From: Candidatus Levyibacteriota bacterium
GTDB taxonomy: Bacteria; Patescibacteriota; Microgenomatia; Levybacterales; UBA12049
Length of the DNA stretch: 5,045 bases
NCBI GenBank assembly: GCA_016192645.1
Contig: JACPTT010000098.1
Coordinates: 1-5,045, forward strand
Direction: 5' to 3'
Under the pieces are notes generated by a model. That model saw only the letters and a list, made by a program, of their open reading frames with translations. It had not been told where the DNA came from and searched no databases. Shown one piece after another: positions 1 through 4,576 of this stretch. Position numbers and translations under genes: made by a program. The stretch's first letter is position 1. Each line of letters begins with the position of its first letter.

Positions 1-365
1 ATAAAAATAATGTGCTGGTCGATAAGAAATGAGGTTGTGCCGCGGCCAACATAGGGAAAATTAAGAATTGGAAGATAATAGAGGAGCATCAGCAGTATTC
101 CCGACAGGGCTGCCAGACGAACAAAAACTCCAAGAATTAAAGCCACACCAACAAGGGTTAATCCCCATTCATTCAAAAAATTCACCCAAGTAATGTTTTG
201 CGGGCTGGCAAACCACTGGTAGAGACCGGTTGCTGTTTGTGCTGTCTTTAAGTAACCTGCGGCAGTCCAGTTGGGATCAAAAACTTTTGTTATTCCGGCA
301 TAGAAAAATAGCCAGCCAAGCGAAAGCCGAAGGAGGAAAAGTGAAAGTTTCGCAAACTTACTCAT
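1..365 (-). CDS. DoxX-family membrane protein (C-terminus beyond window)
   Basis: The reading frame starts with ATG at 365 and stays open for 121 codons to the window edge, so the C-terminus is missing. The protein begins MSKFAKLSLFLLRLSLGW and has hydrophobic segments at about residues 7-25, 65-82 and 84-101. It carries motifs I recognise from the DoxX/DoxD group: an N-terminal LRLSLGWLFFYAGITKV stretch, a central WGLTLVGVALILG helix, and near the end FLIDQHIIF, which resembles the usual W..DEHL.Y motif. DoxX proteins are small four-helix inner-membrane proteins, some linked to quinone-dependent thiol or thiosulfate oxidation; the exact substrate cannot be read from sequence. The start overlaps the last 8 bases of the upstream VKOR gene and has no clear Shine-Dalgarno sequence, so translation is probably coupled. 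The pairing with VKOR suggests a role in envelope redox or disulfide metabolism (inference). Family call is fairly sure; function is not. Confidence 0.8.
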   Translation of the reverse strand, partial: MSKFAKLSLFLLRLSLGWLFFYAGITKVFDPNWTAAGYLKTAQTATGLYQWFASPQNITWVNFLNEWGLTLVGVALILGVFVRLAALSGILLMLLYYLPILNFPYVGRGTTSFLIDQHIIF

Positions 366-777
366 GTTTTAATTTTAGCACAAGGAAAGAAAGAATAAAA
401 AGTCCGAGTGAGACAAGTTCGGAAAAGATGCAATAAATGCAGAAGGCCTTCAGTATAAGGGCTTGAATAAGAAATAGCCCAATAGAGACCAAAAATCCAA
501 TAAGTGTGAGTCCAAACAGTTGGAGGAGAATCGTTTTGCGTTTCGTTTTTAAGAAAAAGATTCCAAATCCAATAACCAGGAGATAATAAAAGCTTCCTAG
601 CAGGGCAATAGGAATAGTGCCAAGGGTGGCGAATTTGCTTGTTAAGACAATCGAACATGGATGTTCAATGTTACAAAAGGGAGCGGTGTTTTGGTAATGG
701 GTAATAGTTAGATAGGCCGCATCTAATAAGCCAAGGAAAGAAAGAATGATAAGAGAAACTACTAGTTTTTTCTTCAT
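358..777 (-). CDS. VKOR-family disulfide-forming membrane oxidoreductase
   Basis: A 139-residue integral membrane protein with four likely transmembrane helices (about residues 5-27, 54-77, 84-106 and 108-133). It shows the vitamin K epoxide reductase signature: a loop cysteine pair C35 and C41, a conserved-type serine S47 after the second cysteine, the GTIPIALLGSFYY stretch (53-65), and a CxxC active site C113-I-Y-C116 at the start of the last helix. Bacterial VKOR proteins replace DsbB: the CxxC passes electrons to quinone and the loop pair reoxidises a DsbA-like thioredoxin partner. The length fits a stand-alone VKOR without a fused thioredoxin domain, so a separate partner would be needed; none is visible here. 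It is the first gene of a pair with DoxX (8-base overlap). The leader contains GAAGGG 11 bases before the ATG, which may act as a weak ribosome binding site and lies inside a hairpin repeat. All four redox cysteines are present. Confidence 0.88.
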   Translation of the reverse strand: MKKKLVVSLIILSFLGLLDAAYLTITHYQNTAPFCNIEHPCSIVLTSKFATLGTIPIALLGSFYYLLVIGFGIFFLKTKRKTILLQLFGLTLIGFLVSIGLFLIQALILKAFCIYCIFSELVSLGLFILSFLVLKLKHE

Positions 778-1167
778 AAGTTATAAGGCCCTTCGACAAG
801 CTCAGGGCACTTCTTCCCGCTTTGCGGGTCGAAGTGTCGACCTTTATCGAAAAATCCGAACTTCGTTTTCGCAAAGGTAGGCGGCGCGCCCCTTTTCGCG
901 CCGTCTTCTATCCTATCCGCTCGCCCTTGCGCCACCGCTAAAGCTATGGCGACACGCGGTCGGCCTCGCTCTATGTATTTTTTGCTATGACAGAAGACAA
1001 ATGCGCGCTATTTTTATTATTTATAGTCCCGCCTATAGCGGGACAAGACAAAATACAAAATATTTTCTTGCCCCACCCTCCCGTGCGCGAAAACTTTTTT
1101 ACTCCCTTATTCTAGCAGAAAATTTATTTTAGGGTATGACTTGGTTAGTTAGTATTGCGGTATCAAG
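778..1167. repeat. Gene-free stretch with six hairpin repeats
   Basis: No credible gene is present. I see six stem-loops in series. 788-808 has GCCCT/AGGGC arms around TCGACAAGCTC, a very common dispersed bacterial repeat. 809-835 has ACTTC and CCCGC arms with a TTT loop. 841-877 has CCTTT plus CGAAAA arms. 882-903 has CGGCGCG/CGCGCCG. 930-951 has CGCCA/TGGCG with GCTAAAGC inside. 1026-1044 has GTCCCGC/GCGGGAC with a CTATA loop. None has a proper T-tract on either strand, so they look like REP-type repeats rather than terminators. If the operon is transcribed from about 1101, most of them would lie in the leader of the VKOR mRNA. Bases 1045-1167 are AT-rich and otherwise plain. Confidence 0.7.
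1109..1117 (-). promoter_or_regulatory. Candidate extended -10 promoter for VKOR-DoxX
   Basis: On the minus strand the sequence reads TGC-TAGAAT, matching an extended -10 element (TGn plus a near-consensus hexamer). There is no good -35 box 17 bases upstream. It would give a leader of about 320 bases that crosses the hairpin cluster before the VKOR start. This is a motif match only, in AT-rich DNA where such matches occur by chance. Confidence 0.3.
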
Positions 1168-2343
1168 TTAATCAGTGAATTTGAATGTAGCAAGGATAGG
1201 GTCTTCAGGAGAAGATACACCTATGGTGTAAAGTTTATCTTTGTGCTTCACAAATACATCCGAACTTCCAGCTATCCCACAAGCAGTGCTTTGATATTCT
1301 GCAGGTTCGCCACTTAATGTAAATCGCTTCTTTTGCTCAATAATTGCACATTGGTTTTCTTTTAAGTACTCATCAAGAGTTTTATTACCCACAATTTTAT
1401 AATATACACTCAATGCATCAACGATTGGACTTGAATCCCGGGGGAAAGCTTTAAATGAGTTTCTACTGTATCCTCTCACCCCATCAACGGATGCGAATAC
1501 TTTTTCCAAAACAGTGAAATTGGCCGGATATTGAACTGAATACCCACCCTCATTACTTATATAAATTTTCCATTCCTTCACATTTTGGTCAAAAAAACTT
1601 AAACTTGAAAGAATGTCTTTGAATATGCTGATATTCCCTGAATTAAGGTTATAAATAAACTCGTAATAATTTTTATTACTACTAAAACGGGCAATCGCAT
1701 AGTGACAACCATTACCGCACTCAATGGTAAATAATGACGATTTATTTTGTCCTGAAGATATTAATTCTTCCTTCACAGATGTTACATTTACATCTGTCCT
1801 AGCATCAACATAACCCTTATTCCATATAGTATATTTTCCATTCGTAATAATTGCAGGGAGGGGGCTTGAAGATTCATGTAATGTTAAAGCGTCAAGATTC
1901 TCTTTTGCTGCTATTCTATCTGCACTTTTTGGTTTCCATTGCACAGCATCTCCAGCATATTCTTGATACAATTCTAAACTCCCTGGGTAGTAAAAGAGAA
2001 AACCATTTTCTGCGTACAAAATCTTCTCCTCAGTTGTTGAACCAATTTCTTTTGCATTTTCCTCTTTTGAGGATTGCGTAGGAATAGGTGTGTTATTTTG
2101 GGAATCGTAAAAATGACTTTTTGATGTCTTCTGGTTTAGCAGAAAGTATCCGCCAACACCTAATACAATCATGATAATAACAACTGTAACAGCAACAATT
2201 ATCATCCCGGGACGATTAGCACTTGCGTTTGGTATTTCATTTTGATTTGTGGGTGAAGGCGGTTGATTAGCATTCTCCTGGGAAGGATTGGTCGAGTTTG
2301 AAGGTAAATTATTTTCCATTTCCATATATTTACAGTATTTCAT
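1168..2343 (-). CDS. Membrane-anchored exported protein with two probable extracellular domains
   Basis: A 391-residue protein I cannot name. Residues 1-46 are a hydrophilic N-terminus rich in Asn, Pro and Ser, probably cytoplasmic. Residues 47-69 (MIIVAVTVVIIMIVLGVG...) are a single transmembrane helix, followed by a Ser/Thr/Asn linker to about 104. Two globular segments follow: about 105-252 and 257-391. Each opens with a similar pattern (ENGFLFYYPGSL and NEGGYSVQYPANF) and ends in a similar way (ILSSLSFFD and ILATFKFTD), so they look like divergent copies of one domain. The aromatic-YP opening and I..TFKF ending recall PsbP-like domains common in Patescibacteria (family resemblance from memory, unverified). 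Cysteines are C209/C213 in the first domain and C332/C355 in the second, all on the exported side. The first ATG is chosen because AAGGGAA lies about 9 bases upstream; Met7 and Met9 are alternatives without such a site. The gene stands alone, with gene-free DNA on both sides. Confidence 0.8.
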   Translation of the reverse strand: MKYCKYMEMENNLPSNSTNPSQENANQPPSPTNQNEIPNASANRPGMIIVAVTVVIIMIVLGVGGYFLLNQKTSKSHFYDSQNNTPIPTQSSKEENAKEIGSTTEEKILYAENGFLFYYPGSLELYQEYAGDAVQWKPKSADRIAAKENLDALTLHESSSPLPAIITNGKYTIWNKGYVDARTDVNVTSVKEELISSGQNKSSLFTIECGNGCHYAIARFSSNKNYYEFIYNLNSGNISIFKDILSSLSFFDQNVKEWKIYISNEGGYSVQYPANFTVLEKVFASVDGVRGYSRNSFKAFPRDSSPIVDALSVYYKIVGNKTLDEYLKENQCAIIEQKKRFTLSGEPAEYQSTACGIAGSSDVFVKHKDKLYTIGVSSPEDPILATFKFTD

Positions 2344-2458
2344 AAAAACGGTTCCCTTGCAATCAGAATTTTAATCTTCCTGATAACTTATACCCTCTGA
2401 TTTAGTTTGCATTAGATAGTCAGTCTTGCTTTAAAATTCTTTACATGCTAAATTTTCA

Positions 2459-2535
2459 GTGGACTCAACATTTCCTGGAATTGTGTTTTTTAATGGCGCA
2501 ATCGGACAACAGAACACAATTCTTGTTGAGTCCAC
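2459..2535. repeat. 77-base two-stem inverted repeat (MITE-like or attC-like)
   Basis: The outer arms GTGGACTCAACA (2459-2470) and TGTTGAGTCCAC (2524-2535) are perfectly complementary over 12 bases. Inside them, GAATTGTGTT (2478-2487) and AACACAATTC (2513-2522) pair over 10 bases, leaving a 25-base loop. The two stems are joined by 7 unpaired bases on the left and 1 on the right. No flanking target-site duplication is visible and no gene lies within. It could be a miniature inverted-repeat element whose two ends are copies of an IS terminal repeat, or a folded recombination site. The outer arms fit the integron core pattern RYYYAAC...GTTRRRY, but the uneven spacers argue against it. Confidence 0.75.
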
Positions 2536-2678
2536 CGGTTGTGCCTTTTAAGTTTAAAACTATAAGCAGAGCTTGAAATTCTCGCTTTGCTCGAATTATA
2601 GGAAAAAAGTTCTTGAAAAAATTTTCGCGCCCTCCGTTTTTTTGTTCTTTTTCACTGCGGCAACTTGCAGTCTCGTAC
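2536..2678. other. Intergenic DNA, no gene seen
   Basis: No convincing gene on either strand; the open frames here have implausible compositions. The only structure I see is a small hairpin at 2577-2597 (AATTC/GAATT arms, then GC/GC around TTT), which resembles the 809-835 hairpin in having a GCTTTGC tip. Confidence 0.5.
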
Positions 2679-2706
2679 AAAAAGGGCTTTGCAGAGTTCT
2701 GCGCCC
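2679..2706 (-). terminator. Rho-independent terminator of the tRNA-Pro unit
   Basis: Read on the minus strand, GGGC-GCAGA-AC-TCTGC-AAA-GCCC is followed at once by TTTTT and then GT. The two stems (GGGC/GCCC and GCAGA/TCTGC) stack with a 3-base bulge. The hairpin lies about 50 bases downstream of the last tRNA-like module, as expected for the end of that unit. A competing hairpin, 2698-2704 with 2716-2722 around a C-rich loop, overlaps it. Confidence 0.55.
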
Positions 2707-2736
2707 CCCCCTCCCGCGCAGAGCCAACCTAGGCTC
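2698..2736. repeat. Two adjoining hairpins with a poly-C/poly-G loop
   Basis: TCTGCGC (2698-2704) pairs with GCGCAGA (2716-2722) around an 11-base loop of C residues broken by one T. GAGCC (2721-2725) pairs with GGCTC (2732-2736) around AACCTA. The two stems share bases 2721-2722 and the first overlaps the terminator stem, so not all can form together. The homopolymer run is also a likely place for sequencing or replication slippage. Confidence 0.5.
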
Positions 2737-2758
2737 AATTTTGCGGATTCACTTTCGG

Positions 2759-2799
2759 TCGGGGTGAGAGGAATTGAACCTCCTGTTTCTGCGTCCCCG
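2759..2799 (-). other. tRNA-like mini-module: T arm plus acceptor end
   Basis: On the minus strand, the T arm GGAGG-TTCAATT-CCTCT (2783-2767) is followed by CACCCCG and A, a typical tRNA-Pro-type acceptor end (G72, A73), then CC-G rather than CCA. The full partner strand CGGGGTG is not found nearby. CGGGG at 2799-2795 can pair with CCCCG over 5 bases, leaving only 11 bases where D and anticodon arms should be. It is therefore not a normal tRNA. It may be a tRNA 3' remnant, an integration scar or a minihelix. It shares its upstream linker with the 2818-2872 segment. Confidence 0.5.
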
Positions 2800-2817
2800 C
2801 CTGCCAACGCCTATCTG

Positions 2818-2979
2818 TCGGAGACCGGGGAATTGAACCCCGTACCTCTCGGACCCGCCCGCCTAAATTCTGTCGGGGATGGCAGATTTGAACTGCCGGC
2901 CTCACGGTCCCGAACCGTGCGCGCTACCACTGCGCCAATCCCCGAAATTTTTGGCGGGCTACCGATGAACTAGTCTCCG
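2818..2979 (-). other. Split tRNA-like element enclosing tRNA-Pro
   Basis: On the minus strand CGGAGAC (2979-2973) is followed by TA and a D-arm-like GTTCATCGGTAG. After the complete tRNA-Pro comes GTACGGGG-TTCAATT-CCCCG (T arm, stem 2842-2838 with 2830-2826), then GTCTCCG (2825-2819), which pairs with the first strand over all 7 bases, and A at 2818 as discriminator. The arms GCCCGCC (2959-2953) and GGCGGGC (2863-2857) also pair and close a loop holding the tRNA-Pro. I cannot find an anticodon loop for the outer element, and its D stem does not close unless the sequence resumes at GAAT after the tRNA-Pro. So the outer acceptor and T arm look real in origin, but function is uncertain: an interrupted tRNA, a pseudogene, or an intron-like arrangement. 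Confidence 0.5.
2873..2944 (-). tRNA. tRNA-Pro(CGG)
   Basis: A full cloverleaf folds on the minus strand. The acceptor is CGGGGAT/ATCCCCG (7 of 7 pairs), T8 G9, D arm GCGC-AGTGGTA-GCGC, anticodon arm CACGG-TTCGGGA-CCGTG, variable loop AGGCC, T arm GGCAG-TTCAAAT-CTGCC, discriminator A. All stems are perfect. The anticodon CGG (after T33) reads the proline codon CCG, and C1-G72 with A73 are normal proline identity features. CCA is not encoded (CAG follows), so a CCA-adding enzyme is needed. The gene sits inside a second tRNA-like element, so its 5' and 3' processing sites are flanked by another tRNA's halves. Confidence 0.93.
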
Positions 2980-2989
2980 TCAGCTTTTT

Positions 2990-2995
2990 ATTTTA
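2990..2995 (-). promoter_or_regulatory. -10 box of the tRNA-Pro unit
   Basis: The minus strand reads GGTG-TAAAAT, a near-consensus -10 hexamer. It ends exactly 10 bases before the outer CGGAGAC acceptor strand at 2979, so transcription would begin 3-4 bases before that strand. The tRNA-Arg promoter in this window has the same hexamer at the same 10-base distance, which supports the call. No clear -35 box. Confidence 0.5.
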
Positions 2996-3034
2996 CACCT
3001 TTTTTTCATTAATATCATCTGGTACTCTAAGAGT

Positions 3035-3643
3035 ATGGAAAGTAAGGGAAGCTGGGGAAGTAAGGGAAGAAGAGGACATGGAAGCAACTATAAAGCAGGA
3101 TACGAGTATTTACTTGCATATAAGATATCCGTACCAATTTATGACTATACGGTTATCTTTTGCAAGAGGTATCGAAATCTTCTTTCCTCTAATCGTACCT
3201 TTGACCAAATGGTTCAAGCTTCTCGTTCTGGAACTACTAATATTCCTGAAGGCAATCAACAAGCTAGCCTTGAAGGCTACATTAAGCTTACCGGTGTTAA
3301 CAGAGCATCGTTGGAAGAATTGCTTAAAGATTATCTTTCTTTTACGAGGCAAAACAATATACCGCTTTGGGGTCGGGAGGAAACAGTAAGGAGAGTGAGG
3401 GAAGTTGGGGAGGTATGGGAAATTCTAAAAAAGACCCCTACGTTACCTGACTACCCCAATTTCCCCAATTTACCCGATAATCTTCCTGAGGTGGTCAATC
3501 TTATGATTACTTTAGTTAATCAGGCTATTTATTTACAAAAGCGGCTTCAACAATCACTTGAACAGAAATTCGTTGAAAAAGGCGGTTTTCGAGAAAATCT
3601 TTTCCAAAAACGAAATGCCTATAGCAAAAGCAGAAAACCATGA
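3035..3643 (+). CDS. Four-helix-bundle suffix-domain protein (S23/Avd-related)
   Basis: A 202-residue protein. Residues 20-90 carry the four-helix-bundle signature of the 23S rRNA intervening-sequence protein group: YLLAYKISVPIYDYTVIFC, then QMVQASRSGTTNIPEGNQQ (about 57-75) and ASLEELLKDY (91-100). The C-terminal 45 residues (VNQAIYLQKRLQQSLEQKF followed by GGFRENLF) match the 'four helix bundle suffix' domain as I recall it. The group includes proteins encoded in rRNA insertions and the Avd accessory protein of diversity-generating retroelements; the role of the suffix subgroup is unknown and no retroelement is visible. ATG at 3035 is the only in-frame Met before the domain, but it lacks a good ribosome binding site. 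The N-terminus SKGSWGSKGRRG and the segments RRVREVGEVWE and PDYPNFPNLPDNLPE come from related simple repeats in opposite orientations. The TGA stop lies inside a hairpin of the following repeat element, which may have supplied the last residues. Confidence 0.8.
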   Translation: MESKGSWGSKGRRGHGSNYKAGYEYLLAYKISVPIYDYTVIFCKRYRNLLSSNRTFDQMVQASRSGTTNIPEGNQQASLEGYIKLTGVNRASLEELLKDYLSFTRQNNIPLWGREETVRRVREVGEVWEILKKTPTLPDYPNFPNLPDNLPEVVNLMITLVNQAIYLQKRLQQSLEQKFVEKGGFRENLFQKRNAYSKSRKP

Positions 3644-3750
3644 GCTTACTCATGGATGAATGCTTTCTACGCCGAAGGCGGGTCAGCGGAACAGCTTTTT
3701 GCTGTGAAGCTGTGCTAGAAGATACCACGGCTTTAGCCGTGGAGCTTCAT
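3636..3750 (+). mobile_element. Hairpin-rich IS200/IS605-end-like element, no transposase
   Basis: The segment has these stem-loops in order: CCATGAG/CTCATGG (3638-3655, loop CTTA), CGCC/GGCG (3670-3680), ACAGC/GCTGT (3691-3705, T5 loop), and CCACGGCT/AGCCGTGG (3725-3742, tip TT). The last lies inside an outer TGAAGCT/AGCTTCA pair (3705-3711 with 3743-3749). A subterminal hairpin at each end without terminal inverted repeats is the layout of IS200/IS605 elements moved by Y1 transposases. The CACGGCTTTAGCCGTG hairpin near AGCTTCA is like the right ends I remember from that family. No transposase or TnpB lies inside, so it would be a non-autonomous derivative. Alternatives are a structured RNA or an unrelated repeat; exact boundaries are unknown. 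Confidence 0.5.
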
Positions 3751-3770
3751 AAAAAACGAACATAGAAATA

Positions 3771-3779
3771 TGGTAAAAT
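3771..3779 (+). promoter_or_regulatory. Extended -10 promoter of tRNA-Arg and sortase
   Basis: TGG-TAAAAT matches an extended -10 element (TGn plus hexamer). It ends 10 bases before the first base of tRNA-Arg, placing the start site about 3-4 bases upstream of the mature tRNA. There is no clear -35 box; an A6 run lies at that distance. As the sortase begins 8 bases after the tRNA, this promoter probably serves both. Confidence 0.55.
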
Positions 3780-3789
3780 ACCTAGACTT

Positions 3790-3862
3790 GTCCCCGTAGC
3801 TCAACGGATAGAGCAGTCCCGTCCTAAGGGAAAGATTGGAGGTTCGATTCCTCTCGGGGACG
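3790..3862 (+). tRNA. tRNA-Arg(CCT)
   Basis: A complete cloverleaf: acceptor GTCCCCG/CGGGGAC (7 of 7), T8 A9, D arm GCTC-AACGGATA-GAGC, anticodon arm GTCCC-GTCCTAA-GGGAA, variable loop AGATT, T arm GGAGG-TTCGATT-CCTCT, discriminator G. Anticodon CCT after T33 reads AGG (arginine); A37 is as expected. The first anticodon-stem pair (27-43) is a G-A mismatch, leaving four pairs. CCA is not encoded. Confidence 0.93.
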
Positions 3863-3870
3863 CTCTTTCT

Positions 3871-4563
3871 ATGTTTCAAGGAAAAAATATTCTCCGTTTT
3901 ATCTTTCGGCATCTTGGAAATCTACTTATTCTTTTTTCTATTTTGGGACTTTTGGCTACCTTTGGCCCTGTTCTTTACTTTGAAATTCAATATCGCTTAA
4001 TTCAGGCGCGGGGAATTCAATATGCGGTTTCACAAGCTAAAACTTCCCCTCTTGGAGAGATATTGCGAAAGCAGAGTAATTTTGGAACTATTCTGCTCGG
4101 TCCTAAAGAGCAAATTTTGATACCAAAAGATACAGAGTTTAGTATTTTGATCCCCAAAATTGGGGCCAGCGCGCGGGTTTTTCCCAATGTTGATTCCTCA
4201 AGTCAAGATGAGTTTTTACCAATTCTTCAAAAAGGTATTGCGCATGCCAAAGGAACGGTTTTTCCTGGCATGAAAGGCAACATTTATCTTTTTGCCCATT
4301 CGGCAGATAATTTTTGGAACATAGGCCGCTATAATGCGGTTTTTTACCTTCTAAAGGATTTAGTAAAAGGCGATAGTGTGGTAGTGTTTTTTCAAAACCG
4401 GCGCTACAACTACAAAGTCGAAGAACTAAAGATCGTGGATGCTTCGGATGTTTCGTATCTTGTTGAAAGTCAGAAGCAAGATCAACAGACGCTCATTCTG
4501 CAAACCTGCTGGCCGCCCGGGACGACTTGGAAGCGATTAGTAGTGTTGGCGCGCCCTAAGTGA
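3871..4563 (+). CDS. Sortase family transpeptidase
   Basis: A 230-residue membrane-anchored cysteine transpeptidase. A short basic N-terminus leads into one transmembrane helix (about 15-37), placing the catalytic domain (about 85-230) outside the membrane. The catalytic triad is visible: His143 in IYLFAHSADNFWN, Cys213 in LILQTCWPPGT, and Arg222 in TTWKRLVVLA. The preceding GIAHAKGTVFPG stretch (122-133) is also typical. Sortases cut a C-terminal sorting signal and join the protein to a cell-wall or pilin amine; the substrate is not in this window. The LQTCWPPG form resembles class D/E-like sortases of Patescibacteria, but the class is not assigned. ATG at 3871 is the first in-frame Met (the next is residue 134), yet it has no Shine-Dalgarno sequence and lies 8 bases after the 3' end of tRNA-Arg, so the message would be nearly leaderless after tRNA processing. 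Confidence 0.92.
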   Translation: MFQGKNILRFIFRHLGNLLILFSILGLLATFGPVLYFEIQYRLIQARGIQYAVSQAKTSPLGEILRKQSNFGTILLGPKEQILIPKDTEFSILIPKIGASARVFPNVDSSSQDEFLPILQKGIAHAKGTVFPGMKGNIYLFAHSADNFWNIGRYNAVFYLLKDLVKGDSVVVFFQNRRYNYKVEELKIVDASDVSYLVESQKQDQQTLILQTCWPPGTTWKRLVVLARPK

Positions 4564-4576
4564 AGACGCTTAGGTC

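Noticed and set aside
671..874. Minus-strand open frame of 67 codons containing ALSLSKG
   Set aside because: It overlaps the VKOR start in another frame, and the peptide is the usual artefact of the CTTCGACAAGCTCAGGGC repeat.
1026..1044. GTCCCGC/GCGGGAC hairpin as a terminator for the 391-residue protein gene
   Set aside because: It lies over 120 bases after the stop and has no T-tract on either strand.
2465..2680. Minus-strand open frame of 71 codons
   Set aside because: It reads through the inverted repeat at 2459-2535, has no recognisable domain, and ends inside a repeat arm.
2705..2715. Poly-C run as an intramolecular G-quadruplex on the minus strand
   Set aside because: Only about three G3 runs can be drawn, so a three-layer intramolecular quadruplex is not supported.
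2665..2973. Plus-strand open frame of 102 codons with GRFELPASRSR-like peptides
   Set aside because: It runs antisense through tRNA-Pro and the tRNA-like modules; such peptides are known translation artefacts of tRNA genes.
3078..3389. Second plus-strand frame within the four-helix-bundle gene, with a good purine-rich site before its ATG
   Set aside because: The product has no family resemblance, while the overlapping frame has the IPEGNQQASLEGY signature. The purine run is part of the simple repeat.
3035..3643. Avd accessory gene of a diversity-generating retroelement
   Set aside because: No reverse transcriptase, template/variable repeat pair or target gene is seen, and the suffix domain differs from Avd.
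3525..3728. Minus-strand open frame of 67 codons
   Set aside because: Antisense to the four-helix-bundle gene and the hairpin element; composition fits a shadow frame.
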